From: Microglena sp. YARC
Lineage: Eukaryota; Chlorophyta; Chlorophyceae; Chlamydomonadales; Chlamydomonadaceae
Length of the DNA: 64,000 nt
NCBI GenBank assembly: GCA_022414725.1
Contig: CM039464.1
Coordinates: 37,412,609 to 37,476,608 of the forward strand
Direction of reading: 5' to 3'
Below the pieces are notes generated by a model. The model had not been told where the DNA came from, ran no database searches, and worked only from the letters and a program-made list of their open reading frames with translations. Positions 42,571-54,329 of this stretch are shown here, in pieces. The number at the start of each line of letters is the position of its first letter. The first letter of the stretch is position 1. The translations under genes were made by a program, and so were the position numbers.

Positions 42571-45015
42571 GGTGACTGGTCCTGTGTGTGCACGACTACT
42601 GTGCGAACCTGCTGCTCTTGCACACTCACACACACCCTGCGCACCGTAACATTGTTAGGTTGCTTGTGCACTGCCCGCGTGTCTGTGGCGCATGAAAGTT
42701 CCTGAAGGTGCTTGCCACAGCATGCATGCATGTGTATAGGTGACTGGTCCTGTATGTGCTCGATTACTGTGCGAACCTGCTGCTCTTGCACACTCACACG
42801 CACCCTGCGCACCGTAACATTGTTAGGTTGCTTGTGCACCACCCGCGTGTCTGTGGCGCATGAAAGTTCCTGAAGGTGCTTGCCACAGCATGCATGCATG
42901 TGTATAGGTGACTGGTCCTGTATGTGCACGACTATTGTGCAAACCTGCTGCTCTTGCACACTCACATACACCCTGCGCACCGTAACATTGTTAGGTTGCT
43001 TGTGCACTGCCCGTGTGTCTGTGGCGCATGAAAGTTCCTTAAGGTGCTTGCCACAGCATGCATGCATGTGTATAGGTGACTGGTCCTGTATGTGCACGAC
43101 TATTGTGCGAACCTGCTGCTCTTGCACACTCACATACACCCTGCGCACCGTAACATTGTTAGGTTGCTTGTGCACTGCCCGTGTGTCTGTGGCGCATGAA
43201 AGTTCCTTAAGGTGCTTGCCACAGCATGCATGCATGTGTATAGGTGACTGGTCCTGTATGTGCACAACTATTGTGCGAACCTGCTGCTCTTGCACACTCA
43301 CACACACCCTGCGCACTGTAACATTGTTAGGTTGCTTGTGCACCACCCGCGTGTCTGTGGCGCATGAAAGTTCCTTAAGGTGCTTGCCACAGCATGCATG
43401 CATGTGTATAGGTGACTGGTCCTGTATGTGCACGACTACTGTGCGAACCTGCTGCTCTTGCACACACACATACACCCGGCGCACCGTAACATTGTTAGGT
43501 TGCTTGTGCTCTGCCCGCATGTCTGTGGCGCATGAAAGTTCCTTAAGGTGCTTGCCACAGCATGCGTGCACGTGTATAGGTTAACATTGTGCACTACTAT
43601 AGGACCAACCAACCAACCAACCTTATCACTCCTACACACATACACATACACACTTAAAACTGCGACGTTGCTTGTGCCCACTTACCTGAATGTAACACCT
43701 TACCTTATGCAGGGCATCCTCTGGAGGCTGCAACCCCCCGTCCTTTCAGATGCACTACTTGATGATGGGCTGTCTGATGTATGGACTGATGTGTGGACTG
43801 ATGGCTGCATGATGTATGGACTGATGGCGAGGCTGATGTAGCCATGATGTGAGAGCGTTCGTAGTAGTGGTGAGTTTGCGTTTCTGGCGTAGTTGCTTCT
43901 TGCGTGTGTGGGTTGCATGTAGCACTGCAGTGTTGTGCTAATATGATGCGGGGAACCGGGTTTACGTGTATTTGTCTGTCAATGTACAAGAACTAGGAGA
44001 ATGGAATAGTGTGTTTGCAGGAGTTGAAATAACTCATCGCATGTGCACCTTCACATGTTGCTTGTGCACTGCCCGTGTGTCTGTGGCGCATGAAAGTTCC
44101 TGAAGGTGCTTGCCACAGCATGCATGCATGTGTATAGTTGACTGGTCCTGTATGTGCGCGACTACTATGCGAACCTGCTGCTCTTGCACACTCACATACA
44201 CCCTGCGCACCGTAACATTGTTAGGTTGCTTGTGCACTGCCCGCGTGTCTGTGGCGCATGAAAGTTCCTTAAGGTGCTTGCCACAGCATGCATGCATGTG
44301 TATAGGTGACTGGTCCTGTATGTGCACGACTACTGTGCGAACCTGCTGCTCTTGCACACACACATACACCCGGCGCACCGTAACATTGTTAGGTTGCTTG
44401 TGCTCTGCCCGCATGTCTGTGGCGCATGAAAGTTCCTTAAGGTGCTTGCCACAGCATGCGTGCACGTGTATAGGTTAACATTGTGCACTACTATAGGACC
44501 AACCAACCAACCAACCTTATCACTCCTACACACATACACATACACACTTAAAACTGCGACGTTGCTTGTGCCCACTTACCTGAATGTAACACCTTACCTT
44601 ATGCAGGGCATCCTCTGGAGGCTGCAACCCCCCGTCCTTTCAGATGCACTACTTGATGATGGGCTGTCTGATGTATGGACTGATGTGTGGACTGATGGCT
44701 GCATGATGTATGGACTGATGGCGAGGCTGATGTAGCCATGATGTGAGAGCGTTCGTAGTAGTGGTGAGTTTGCGTTTCTGACGTAGTTGCTTCTTGCGTG
44801 TGTGGGTTGCATGTAGCACTGCAGTGTTGTGCTAATATGATGCGGGGAACCGGGTCTACGTGTATTTGTCTGTCAATGTACAAGAACTAGGAGAATGGAA
44901 TAGTGTGTTTGCAGGAGTTGAAATAACTCATCGCATGTGCACCTTCACATGTTGCTGGTGGACTGCCCGCATTTATGTGGCGCATGCAAGTGCCTTAAGG
45001 TGCTTGCCGCAACAT
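42571..45015. repeat. 168-bp satellite with 894-bp higher-order repeat
   Basis: Starts of ggtgactggtcctg fall at 42571, 42739, 42907, 43075, 43243 and 43411, an exact 168-bp period. From about 43430 a composite block of satellite plus about 500 bp of other sequence is repeated 894 bp later (43436-44029 against 44330-44923), and a third partial copy follows to about 45170. As 168 is a multiple of three, frames are open on both strands (345 residues at 42534-43571 minus, 234 at 42880-43584 plus). Each composite has an acceptor-like accttaccttatgcag at 43696-43711, 44590-44605 and 45145-45160. Confidence 0.85.
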
Positions 45016-45219
45016 GCATGCATGTGTGTAGGTTAACATTGTGCACTATGGTAGGACCAACCAGTCAACCTTATCACTCCTACACAAATAGACATACACA
45101 CTTAAAAGTGCGACGTTGCTTGTGCCCACTTACCTGAATGTAACACCTTACCTTATGCAGGACATCCTTAAGAGACTGTCTCTCCGCCAAGACCAAGTTG
45201 TAGTGTGTGTGGGGGGGAA

Positions 45220-45237
45220 GGGGGGGGGGGGGGGGGG
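45220..45237 (+). repeat. G18 run after a GT tract
   Basis: It follows gtgtgtgtgggggggaa. This is another example of the compound (GT)n-(G)n pattern. From 45238 to 46116 no gene or element was recognised. Confidence 0.8.
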
Positions 45238-46191
45238 ATATCATCCCCGTGGGGAAGGTGTTGGGCCTATTCCATATGTCTTCTATCTGCACAATACAAT
45301 GGGCTGGAAGGAGACAGTGGCATGGGTGTCGGGTTTGGTGTAGAGCTTGAGGACAGCTACTTAGGAGACACCTAAACGGGTGAGGTGAGGTTCGTTGGGA
45401 AGAACATTGATAGAAATGGTCCCTGCCCTGTGGTACCCAATTTAACAACTAAGTATATCACTTTATATCCCTGATCTTTCAGAGGTTGTGGTAGGATAGG
45501 GTCTTAGTTGTGTTGAATCCCCTTTTCCGCATATTTAACCGAGTGGTTAGTGTCAGAGCAGTAGCCGATGTCATGTTCGTGGATGGGGGGACATGTGGTG
45601 GGATTGGAGAATGATTGTTGATTCGGGGCCAAGAGGAGGTCTGATCAAAGATTGTCCCTAGTGTTTGTTGTAACGAATTCAAGGTTGGAGATGTCTGAAA
45701 CATATGTATTCATACGAGTGACAAGTGTAACGGATACGATGCTGGAGACTTCTATGTTTATTTTCACTCATCATCTCGCTTGTATATAACAATCAAGATC
45801 AGGGGTGGACTACGGTAGTCAGCGGATTATGTTGTCAGCTCCTAGACGCACTGTGTTGCATTAGCTCTGGCTAAATAACCAGCCATAGAAGCTGTTGCTT
45901 TTAGCTGGAAAAAGAGCATACCGAAATTCAAGAATCAGGTGACTCAATATACGGTAGTTTGCAAATCGTCGTTGTTGTTGTTACATCTTGTTGCACATTC
46001 ACCAAGTACCCTGCTCGAGCTTGCTGTAATAAAACCACGTGAACATTCAAATCATTCGCTTATTAAGTGGACTGGCTGACCATCCAACATGTAACACTTC
46101 AATTCAAATCAAGAGTGATTGTGAAGCTTTCCGGGGTGATACAACTGAAGCGGCACAGGGAATGGACAGGAGGATTACGATAAAAGGTTCG

Positions 46192-46517
46192 TATCAGCAT
46201 GTATAGCGGTGCTCTCACGCGTTTTATGACTTGGTGACTACTTATGTACTCCCTTAGAACTATCGGCTCTCCTGAGCCAGCTTCCCGTGGGACTGAGTCA
46301 TCTTGAGATGACTCAGTGGCAGCTTCCTGTCACCTACGTCTCCGGTCTGATCTGTACCCTGTTAGGTTCCTGTCTACCGCCTCCTTTCACCACAGGTGCC
46401 CCTTTATGGGTCTCCTGTGTCTGTAACGTTATCCTTGTCTCCGTGTATAGATTGGTGCGTCTGTTCCGCTGCTTTTAATCTACTGTCCACTCTACCGGAG
46501 TGATTTCAAGTTTGATA
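46192..46517 (+). repeat. 5' LTR of the copia element
   Basis: It begins TATCAGCATGTATAG. The 3' LTR ends GCTGATA, an inverted repeat of the start; here the end reads TTTGATA. Length is 326 bp. Confidence 0.9.
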
Positions 46518-46601
46518 GTTATTGGGCTCCTCATCACTACCACTGCTTTGATAATGCAACTTCCGCGAGGGCCTCCTGCCGGCTTTGTGAAACTTACAAA
46601 C

Positions 46602-48704
46602 TTAATGGTGTTTCATGGGCTCGTGGGATCCGCAGTGTCATTGTGAGCAATGGATGCGACCGAATCCTCCCAACGGGGGTGAAGGTTCCTCTAGATTGGC
46701 TAGACGACTGCGCGCCAGCGGCCTCTGCTGCCGGAGAGGAGGGTCCTTCCGCCATCAAGGAAGTAACCCCCCCCGATCAATCCTCCAACTTTACGGTTCC
46801 TTCTCTCAATGTTCGACGCCTTTCCTCTGATGTTGAGGATGTCCTGATGAAGCTGTGTTGTGTACAGACACAGATCATCCGTTGTGCATCAGACCCGCAG
46901 CCTCCTTTCGTCCCTTTCAATTATGATGAAGACTACTCTACTACTACTGATGATGAGGAGGACTTGAAGAGTGCTACGAGTGCTGACTTCGGTGGCGTGA
47001 CCCCATCTGCTGCTGCCACTCGTGTCTTTGAGACTTCCGCTGTTTCGCCGGTGTATGAGCCTCCTGATCAGCAGATGCCTAATCGAGAGCTTTCGCCTGT
47101 GTATCAGCCTCAGCCTTCGTCGGCGCCTCCCTTTGAGCCTGTTCCCCGGCTTACCCGGAGGTGGCTAAGCCCACTTTCTTGAAGGGCTTGGCTTCTTTTT
47201 CCTCTGCATCTGCCCCCATGGAAGCGTGGCCTCCCTGGCTACCACACTCGCTCTCGCGAGGCTGCTGTTTCCTCTGCACGCACCTCTGCTGCTGGTGCCT
47301 CCCTGGAACCCCCTCCGCCTCCGCCGGTGGAGCTGCCTCCTGCCCCTGGCCCTCCTCCTATGCTGCATACGCGGTCTTGCGCATCTTGGGAGCATCTGCT
47401 CACTGGCGATCTCCTCCGACTTTGAACCTTCGGGACTACCGCGCTGATCAACATGGATCGACGGGATGGTGAGTCCTTGAACCGCTTCTTTGTACGGTCG
47501 GATGGATATGCAGGCTACAATGGCAAATGTTAGTGTGAAGCTGAGGCATCGCCGAGTGATGGCTTTCTCTGAGCTTGGGTACCAGGTGTCGTTCTTTTCT
47601 TGGTCCAGTCACTTCTGGGATTCTGTATCCCCCAGATCATGGTGTTTCCTTTGGTGGGTACGAGGCGTAGTGATCACGAGAAGCTTGGTTATCAGTTTGT
47701 GCGAGTGCCTGTCCCTCTGTGTCCTGTTAGCCCAGATTTCGAGCTGCTTATGAGTGTTGCGAGGTCCATTCCTGTGATTAGGAACATAGACGACCAGCGC
47801 GCTCTTGACGCTGGTCTTGCTGCGGAGTATTTCATGGACATTCGTAGGTCTTTGGCTCCTGTCCCTTCTGCGATTGGAGCTGGGTCTAATACCCTCATCA
47901 TGGTGAGTCTCGGTTTGATCCTGCACTGTTGGGGTTCAGTGCACTGCCTCTCGAACGTCAGGAGTTCATGTGTTTAACTGTGATGCTCGCGAACATGGAG
48001 GACGATATGGTCAAGGTATACCAGGACTTTGCCACCCCTCGGGATATCCTTTTGGATATCCGGAGAATCAGTCTGATGCCCTTGCCTCTAGAGTCCCTCT
48101 CATGCGTATCGAACTTCATAATGCGCACATGGGCCCTTCTGACCGTGTCGATGATTTCTTTCGCATGGTTCGCAGTCTGTGCACTGACCTCCGCAGTGCT
48201 GGACATCCTGTCACTCAGCGCCACGCCATGGAAACCATTGTGAATGGGATCCGTTTGATCCGATTTGAATCGCTGCGGATCCAGTACGGTATGATGTTGG
48301 CTAACAGACAGACTGTAGATTACTGGTCTTGTCTGGAGGCATATCGGTCTCTCGACATTTTGAACATTGCTCTCCCAGGTCCGACTCCAGGCATCCTGGT
48401 TGGTCCCGGGACGCTCCCCAGGTTCCTGCCAATGCTGCGTTTCAGCGTGGGCAGGGATCTGGTTCTCAGGGTTCTGGTTCCAACAAGCGACGTCTGGATT
48501 GCACTTGGGGCCCATGCCTCAGCAAGACGACCCACTCGGAGGATCGCTGTTTCACGAAGCATCCGCACCTGCGTAAGACCAAGCCTGGTGCACCGGTTAC
48601 CAATCCGGTGCCCATGGCCTTGGCCCCTTCCAGGTGTGCTTACTCCGCGGCAGCTGGCCTCCTTGCAGGCTCAGATTGATGGGTATGCTTTGGACAAGAA
48701 ATAG
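46602..48704 (+). pseudogene. Copia gag region (frame-shifted)
   Basis: Frames at 46643-47182, 47600-47977 and 47970-48704 together span a Gag-like protein. The last contains RIELHNAHMGPSDRVDDFFR and LRSAGHPVTQRHAMETIVNG, the helical pattern of copia Gag (UBN2-like). A Cys/His-rich stretch CTWGPCLSKTTHSEDRC around 48495-48560 resembles a zinc knuckle. At least two frame changes separate these parts. Confidence 0.65.
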
Positions 48705-48727
48705 GAGGTACGCTCTGTCCTTTTCTC

Positions 48728-49045
48728 TTGCACTGCGAATTTTCAAATGTCTGCAGCCCGAGCCTGTCTGAGGGTGTCTGGCATGTTGATTCTGGAGCTG
48801 GGATGTCAATCACAGGTGATATGTCTTTGTTCACTGTGTTTCATGCTTCTGAGACTGGGCCAGCAGTTAAATTTGGTGATGGTGTGGTTCAACGGTCTGT
48901 GGGTCAGGGTTCTATTGTGTTAGGTAGTGATTGGTTACCAACACCAATCACTTTAACCAATGTTCTCTACATCCCACACTGTCCGGTGAACCTCATGTCA
49001 GTAAATGCTGTTGCCCATTGCTCACAACTGCAAGATTTCTTTTGA
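48728..49045 (+). pseudogene. Copia protease
   Basis: WHVDSGAGMSITGD carries the catalytic Asp (codon at 48788) of retropepsin-type copia proteases, followed by VLYIPHCPVNLMSV, another conserved copia segment. The frame ends at 49045 and the polyprotein continues in another frame. Confidence 0.8.
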
Positions 49046-49059
49046 TAGTCTTAGTTGTA

Positions 49060-50420
49060 CTGCCACACAGGGCTCTTTCTGTTCTGTGGTCTTTCCCTGC
49101 CTCCAGTGATGGTGTGTACAAGTTTGCATGTAGCCTTGTCAACCCTCGTGGCCGTTTGTATGGTGCTGAAGATTATCCAGCTTTTGCTCTTGATGTTGAT
49201 GAGGATGGTGGAGTTGTGATCCCTACCACTCCTGAATGGTTGTGGCATAGGCGGCTGGGTCACCCTGGCTATGATGCCATGCACAACCTTGTAAGGAAGG
49301 GTTTGGTTCAGAACTTACCCCTCACTCTCCAACAGGTGCAAAGACTGTCTAAGATCATGTGATGCTTGTCAGAAGGCAAAGGGAAACGTATCCCTTTTCC
49401 TAAAGAAGCAAAACTAGGATCCGTGCCCCATTACAACGCCTTCACTTGGACATCATGGGGCCATTTAATATTAGGGGCTTGCGTGGGGAGTTTTATGTTC
49501 TGTGTCTCACTGACCAAATACTCTGGCTATGCTGAGGTCTTGTGCTTGAGAACAGGGATGGAAGCTCCCTTAGCAGTTCAAACAACCATCCTCAGATGGA
49601 TGACTCAGCTGCATGGATTTGTTTTTCAAGTGTCTCTAGGTCTGACAGGGCTAAGGAATTTATAGTGAAGTGGTTCGAGGATTGGTTAGAATCGGTTTGG
49701 TGCTGTGCATGAATTGTCCATGGCTTACACTGCTCAGCAGAATGCGACTGTGGAACGGTACAATGGGGTCTTCAGAACGTAGCTAGGAGCATTCACTTGG
49801 AGTCTAAGCTCACTAAGTCCTTCAGCCCTATGCCTTCCTCGCCGCGTGTTACCTACGCAACCGGCTGCCTAATCAGGGTGACAAGACTCCTTATGAGTTG
49901 TTCTTTGGGTTTCTACCTGATGTATCGTTATTGCGCGTGTTCGGGTGCCCATGCTATGTTACCTTAGTGAAATGGGAAGAAGCGCATAAGCTTGACGAAA
50001 GGGCGTTATCTGGTAGACTGGTTGGGTATTCTCTGGTGAGTAAGGGTTATTTTGTTTGGGTTCCGAAGTTGCGCCAGGTGGTAGAGAGTCGTGATGTGCT
50101 CTTCTATGAACGTTTAGCTATACTGTATCCCTGGGCTCTTTCCTATAATGGATCTCAGTATTTTTCTCGCACCCCTGCCGCTATCATCGGTAAAGGGTTG
50201 GATACTACTGACAATGTCCTGGGCCCTTTACCAACCCCGATTGTTGACCGCTTTACTGGTCATGGGATGACGATGCGTCCCAGGCCAGGTAATGATGGTG
50301 CTGTATCGCGTGCGGCGGCATTGGGCCAGGGGGAGTTGATGTTCCTTCAAGCTCTAATTTATTCGAATCTCAGGGGGTCGCCGGGCCTTCCTCTGCGCCA
50401 CGTTTCGTCGGTGAAGTCGT
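49060..50420 (+). pseudogene. Copia integrase region
   Basis: LWHRRLGHPGYDAMHNLV (about 49235-49290) is the gag-pre-integrase His pair, and a third frame gives CKDC and CDACQKAKG for the Cys pair. YTAQQNATVERYNG near 49727 resembles the core around the catalytic Glu, and TPYELFFGFLPDVSLLRVFG with CPCYV (49888 on) is the usual post-core segment. There are several stops and frame changes, including a TAG after the NGVFRT segment near 49781. Confidence 0.7.
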
Positions 50421-50859
50421 AGGATTAGGACAGCCTCGGGTCATAGTGGAACCTAGTACAGGTCCACTGCCCACTAGTCGCCACCCCCCCGTCCACCTAT
50501 TCGGATACCTCGCGGGAGTTGTTGATCACTTCACCCCCTGCTATACCTGGTGGTTTATACCGGACCAGGCATTGCGACGATGTGGCCGTCACAGATGATG
50601 TGAGTGATGACCTCGAACACTGGTCCGGGTCAGATACTGCGTATGGCTGGGGTGTTCCAGTGTACCCAGGCTTCGACGATTTAGAGGCAAAGGAGGCCGG
50701 CCTTGTTCAACCACGCATGAGTGCTGCGCTGGGGTTTATTACCGGTTACTGCTGATACTGCTGATATCCCGCTGCCCATGTACAAGTACACTGCTTGTAC
50801 GTGGGGGCTTTTATTTCTACCTCTACTGAATCTCTTATAAAGCTGCAATGTTACCTACC

Positions 50860-51600
50860 AACCCTAACAGAGAATCTCTGGCTGCAGGCTATGAAGGATG
50901 AGATGGCCTCCCTCCATGCTCATGGCACTTGGGTCCTCACTCCACAGCCTCCTAGGCAGAGGATTCTATCTGGCAGATGGTTATTTGTCAGAACATGGGG
51001 CTGATGGTTCTTTGCGTTTTAAAGCTCGTTTTGTAGTTCGTGGTTTTCTGCAACGTCCTGGGCTGGACTACATGATGTATATGCCCCGTCTCCTCTAAAG
51101 CAGGTCTTCGTGTGCTCTTGCTGCCATCACTCATAGGAAGATGTTTGTGAGGCAGCTGGACATCAAGACTGCATTCTTGAATGCAAGCTGGAACCTGGTC
51201 TGGACCTGTTCTGTTACCAGCCTGAGGGCTTTCATGAACTTGGTCCTGACAATGTTCCCCTTGTGTGCAAGCTGATTAAATCTCTTTATGGTTTGAAGCA
51301 GGCACCCAGGGCTTGGAGCAAAGATGTAAAGCAGGTTTTGGTTGCCCACGGTTTTACCATGTGCAAAGCTGAACCTGCTCTGTATTTCAGGAGGGATTCT
51401 ACTGGTGGGTGGAGCTATGTCCTGACTATGTGGATGACTTCATCTGTGCTTTTAGTGAGCTGCATAGGTATGCCTTGCTGATCGAGGCTATGGAAGCAGC
51501 TGGGTGGGAAGTCAAGGAAATGGGTGTACCTGTCCAGTTCCTTTCATTGGACATGACTTGTACACTTGATTCTGACGCAGGTGTGTTAAGATCAACCTCT
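50860..51600 (+). pseudogene. Copia reverse transcriptase
   Basis: Conserved pieces occur in changing frames: MKDEMASLHAHGTWVL, FKARFVVRGFLQRPGLDY, RQLDIKTAFLNA, LIKSLYGLKQAPRAWSK (from 51275) and the catalytic YVDD at 51427-51438. The match to copia reverse transcriptases is unmistakable, but it is not one open frame. Confidence 0.85.
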
Positions 51601-51745
51601 CCCAGCACTCCTACATTGTTGAGCTGGTGGAGCAGTTTGGTCTCACTGCTGCTACCAAACCCAAGTTTTCAGTTCCCATGGCAAGTGCACTGTCACTGAT
51701 CCTCCTGGAGAACCTCTGGCCTCTAATAGCCAGTACCTCTCTCTT

Positions 51746-52310
51746 GTGGGGGCTTTGCTGTACCTGGCTACCTGCACAAGGCCTGATATTTCTTTTGCTG
51801 TGAGCTACCTGTCCAGGTTTTTCTGCTCAACCCACTGCCCCTGTGGGCTGCAGCCAAGCGCTTTGCTTTTGTATTTGAGAGAACATTCCCATCTGGGCCT
51901 CACTTACACTCACAGCCCTGGTTTCTCTTTTACTGTCTTTAGTGACTCATCCTTTGCTGATGATGGGTCTGACAGGAGATCTCAGACTGGCTATGCTGTG
52001 CTTGCTGGAGGGAGGGAGGTGCAATGGTTGAAAAAGTTGAGAATTGATCTAGGGCTGCCTTGTGACCTGGTCACCATTCAGGGTGACAACTTGGGGTCCT
52101 TGAGCTGGGCCAATGACTGTCAGCTGCTCCTCTCGCAACAAGCACATTGATGTCATCCATCACTATATCCAGGAGCTGGTGGAAGATGGCCAGGTGGATG
52201 TTGCCTATGTTAACACTAAGGACAACTGTGCTGACCCCTTCAACCAAGCCCTTGATCCTATGGTGTTCTGGCGTTTCATTCGCATGTTTGGAATGACTGC
52301 TTCTCCTTAA
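51746..52310 (+). pseudogene. Copia RNase H and C-terminal tail
   Basis: It contains GALLYLATCTRPDISFAVSY, FSDSSFADD and SQTGYAVLAGGREVQW of the copia RNase H, then HIDVIHHYIQELVEDGQVDV and NCADPFNQALD before the stop at 52310. One frame change lies around 52113-52150. Confidence 0.8.
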
Positions 52311-52698
52311 ACCAATTTTTTGGTTACATGTATTCTAGAATTTTGGTTACATGTATTCTGGAATTTTTGGTTACATTTTAGGGTTTCTTTGGTTACATTT
52401 AGGAGTTTCTTTAAGTTATCATTGATTGGCATTAGGTTCCTATTCCCGGATCGGGTTTTCTATACCGTTGTTACCCGACTTTGATATTTAGTTGTCCTCT
52501 TATATCCACTTGGCAATTTTGGTTCTTTGCCTTGCTTCATACCTTCCCTTACACCCTTCGGGTTTCATTTGAAGTTTCTCTCGATTTTTTTTTCCGGAGT
52601 TCTTTGATTTTTTTTTTTAATTTGTTACATATAGTTCTATGTCACCAGTGCCATAGGTGGAGTAGTACTATTGTATGTCACCTGTGTCATAGGTGGAG

Positions 52699-53022
52699 TA
52701 TCAGCATGTATAGCGGTGCTCTCACGCGTTTTATGACTTGGTGACTACTTATGTACTCCCTTAGAACTATCGGCTCTCCTGAGCCAGCTTCCCGTGGGAC
52801 TGAGTCATCTTGAGATGACTCAGTGGCAGCTTCCTGTCACCTACGTCTCCGGTCTGATCTGTACCCTGTTAGGTTCCTGTCTACCGCCTCCTTTCACCAC
52901 AGGTGCCCCTTTATGGGTCTCCTGTGTCTGTAACGTTATCCTTGTCTCCGTGTATAGATTGGTGCGTCTGTTCCGCTGCTTTAATCTACTGTCCACTCTA
53001 CCGGAGTGATTTCAAGCTGATA
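52699..53022 (+). repeat. 3' LTR of the copia element
   Basis: It is 324 bp, starts TATCAGCATG and ends CAAGCTGATA, followed by the GTTCG duplication. Confidence 0.9.
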
Positions 53023-53302
53023 GTTCGACACGGGATAGCTAACGGGCAGTAGAGCCCAGCATATAAGATGACGGCAGTACATCATTGTACTGCCGCCGCT
53101 GGGTGCAAGCCCTATTGGGCATGAGCACTACAGCAGGTGCAGCCAGGCGGGAAGCCTGGCGCTCTAGGACTCTCTAGCAGGACCGGGAGAACCGGTCAAT
53201 AACAGATTGTGCATAAGCGGATTGTAGCACAGGTGGATAGGTCAGACGGGGGCTGGGCAGAGCAATTGAATTCAAAACAGGAGCGACAAGTGGTGGACTG
53301 AC

Positions 53303-53910
53303 TGGCTGGAACCATGTAACCATATCATATTTAAGTTATGATATGTTGATATGTTTCATTATTGCTTCCAGAGCTATTAATTTGCTACTAGCAGCGGCTT
53401 CGGAGCAGCTCCACGAACTGGCTATTTTGACAGAGTTAAGACTGCGAACAGCCAAATTGCTGGCTGGAACCATGCAACCATCTCAAATTGAAGTTATGAT
53501 ATGTTGATATGTTTCATTGCTTCCAGGGCTAGTAATTTGCTACTACCATCCAGCGGCTTCGGGGCAGCTCCACGAAGTAGCTATTTGGACAGTGTTAGGA
53601 CTGCGAACCGCCAAATTGCTGGCTGGAACCATGTAACCACATCAAGTTGAAGTTATGATATGTTGATATGTTTCATAGCTTCCAGAGCTATTCATTTGCT
53701 ACTAGCAGCGCCTTCGGGGCAGCTCCACGAAATAGCTATTTGAACAGAGTTAAGACTGCGAACAGCCAAATTGCTGGCTGGAATTGAAATTGAAATTGAA
53801 ATTGTTACATCCGTGTAATACCGTTACTCACAGGACGTGAAGTTAAGGACACCATAGCGTAAGGCGGAGCTAGCCATAGTCACCGTATGCTGGCTGGAAC
53901 CATGTAACCA
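53303..53910 (+). repeat. About 158-bp tandem repeat, three copies plus partials
   Basis: tggctggaaccatg(t/c)aacca starts at 53303, 53461 and 53620. The third unit ends at 53775, where a short (attgaa)n stretch begins, and a partial unit occurs at 53891. The units carry gatatgttgatatgtttcat and cagctccacgaa. No coding signal was seen. Confidence 0.8.
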
Positions 53911-54077
53911 CATCAAGTTCAAATCATTGCCGAGACAGAAAACAGATACAGGGTTAGTCAGACAGCAGGGAGAAAGGATATTGCTACCCACTCAGCACAA
54001 ATAAATTCCAAAACCGAACAGCGCCGGGGGCAGCTCGACCATATGATAACAGTGAGAGTTTGGGCAGCAAACGCCTT

Positions 54078-54177
<100 letters not shown>

Positions 54178-54329
54178 TCGTTACACATAAAGAGAGACAG
54201 GGATCGTTATGTAAACTCAGCAACCCATTTACTAGACAGGTCAGCACAGAAGAGAGATGGAGGGTTCGTTACATAAACTCAGGAAATCAACTCATCAATA
54301 CATCAACACATCCTGCCCCCTGCCCCCTG

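Larger units (their letters stand above)
46192..53022 (+). mobile_element. Ty1/copia LTR retrotransposon, 6.8 kb, recently inserted, frames broken
   Basis: The LTRs (326 and 324 bp) differ by little more than two short indels and a substitution near the 3' end, and an exact 5-bp duplication GTTCG flanks the element (46187-46191, 53023-53027). The order is gag, protease, integrase, reverse transcriptase, RNase H, which defines the copia class. The coding region changes frame many times, so this copy looks defective as sequenced. A possible primer-binding site is TGGGCTCCTCATC at 46523, and a purine run AGGTGGAG (52691-52698) precedes the 3' LTR. Confidence 0.9.
46122..53204 (-). mobile_element. 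Solo LTR of the gag-only family, split by the copia insertion
   Basis: 46122-46191 and 53028-53204 together make a 247-bp minus-strand LTR (TGTTATTGACCGG ... GGAAAGCTTCA), close to the 246-bp LTRs at 29096 and 33301. GATTG flanks it on both sides (46117-46121, 53205-53209), a 5-bp target duplication. A solo LTR forms when two LTRs of one element recombine. The copia element then inserted into it. Confidence 0.75.

Noticed and set aside
42534..43584. 345-residue minus and 234-residue plus frames in the 168-bp satellite
   Set aside because: Both strands are open only because the unit length is a multiple of three; no domain or conserved start was seen. Kept as a repeat.
46287..46478. 63-residue frame repeated at 52794
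   Set aside because: It lies wholly inside the copia LTR and is duplicated because the LTR is.
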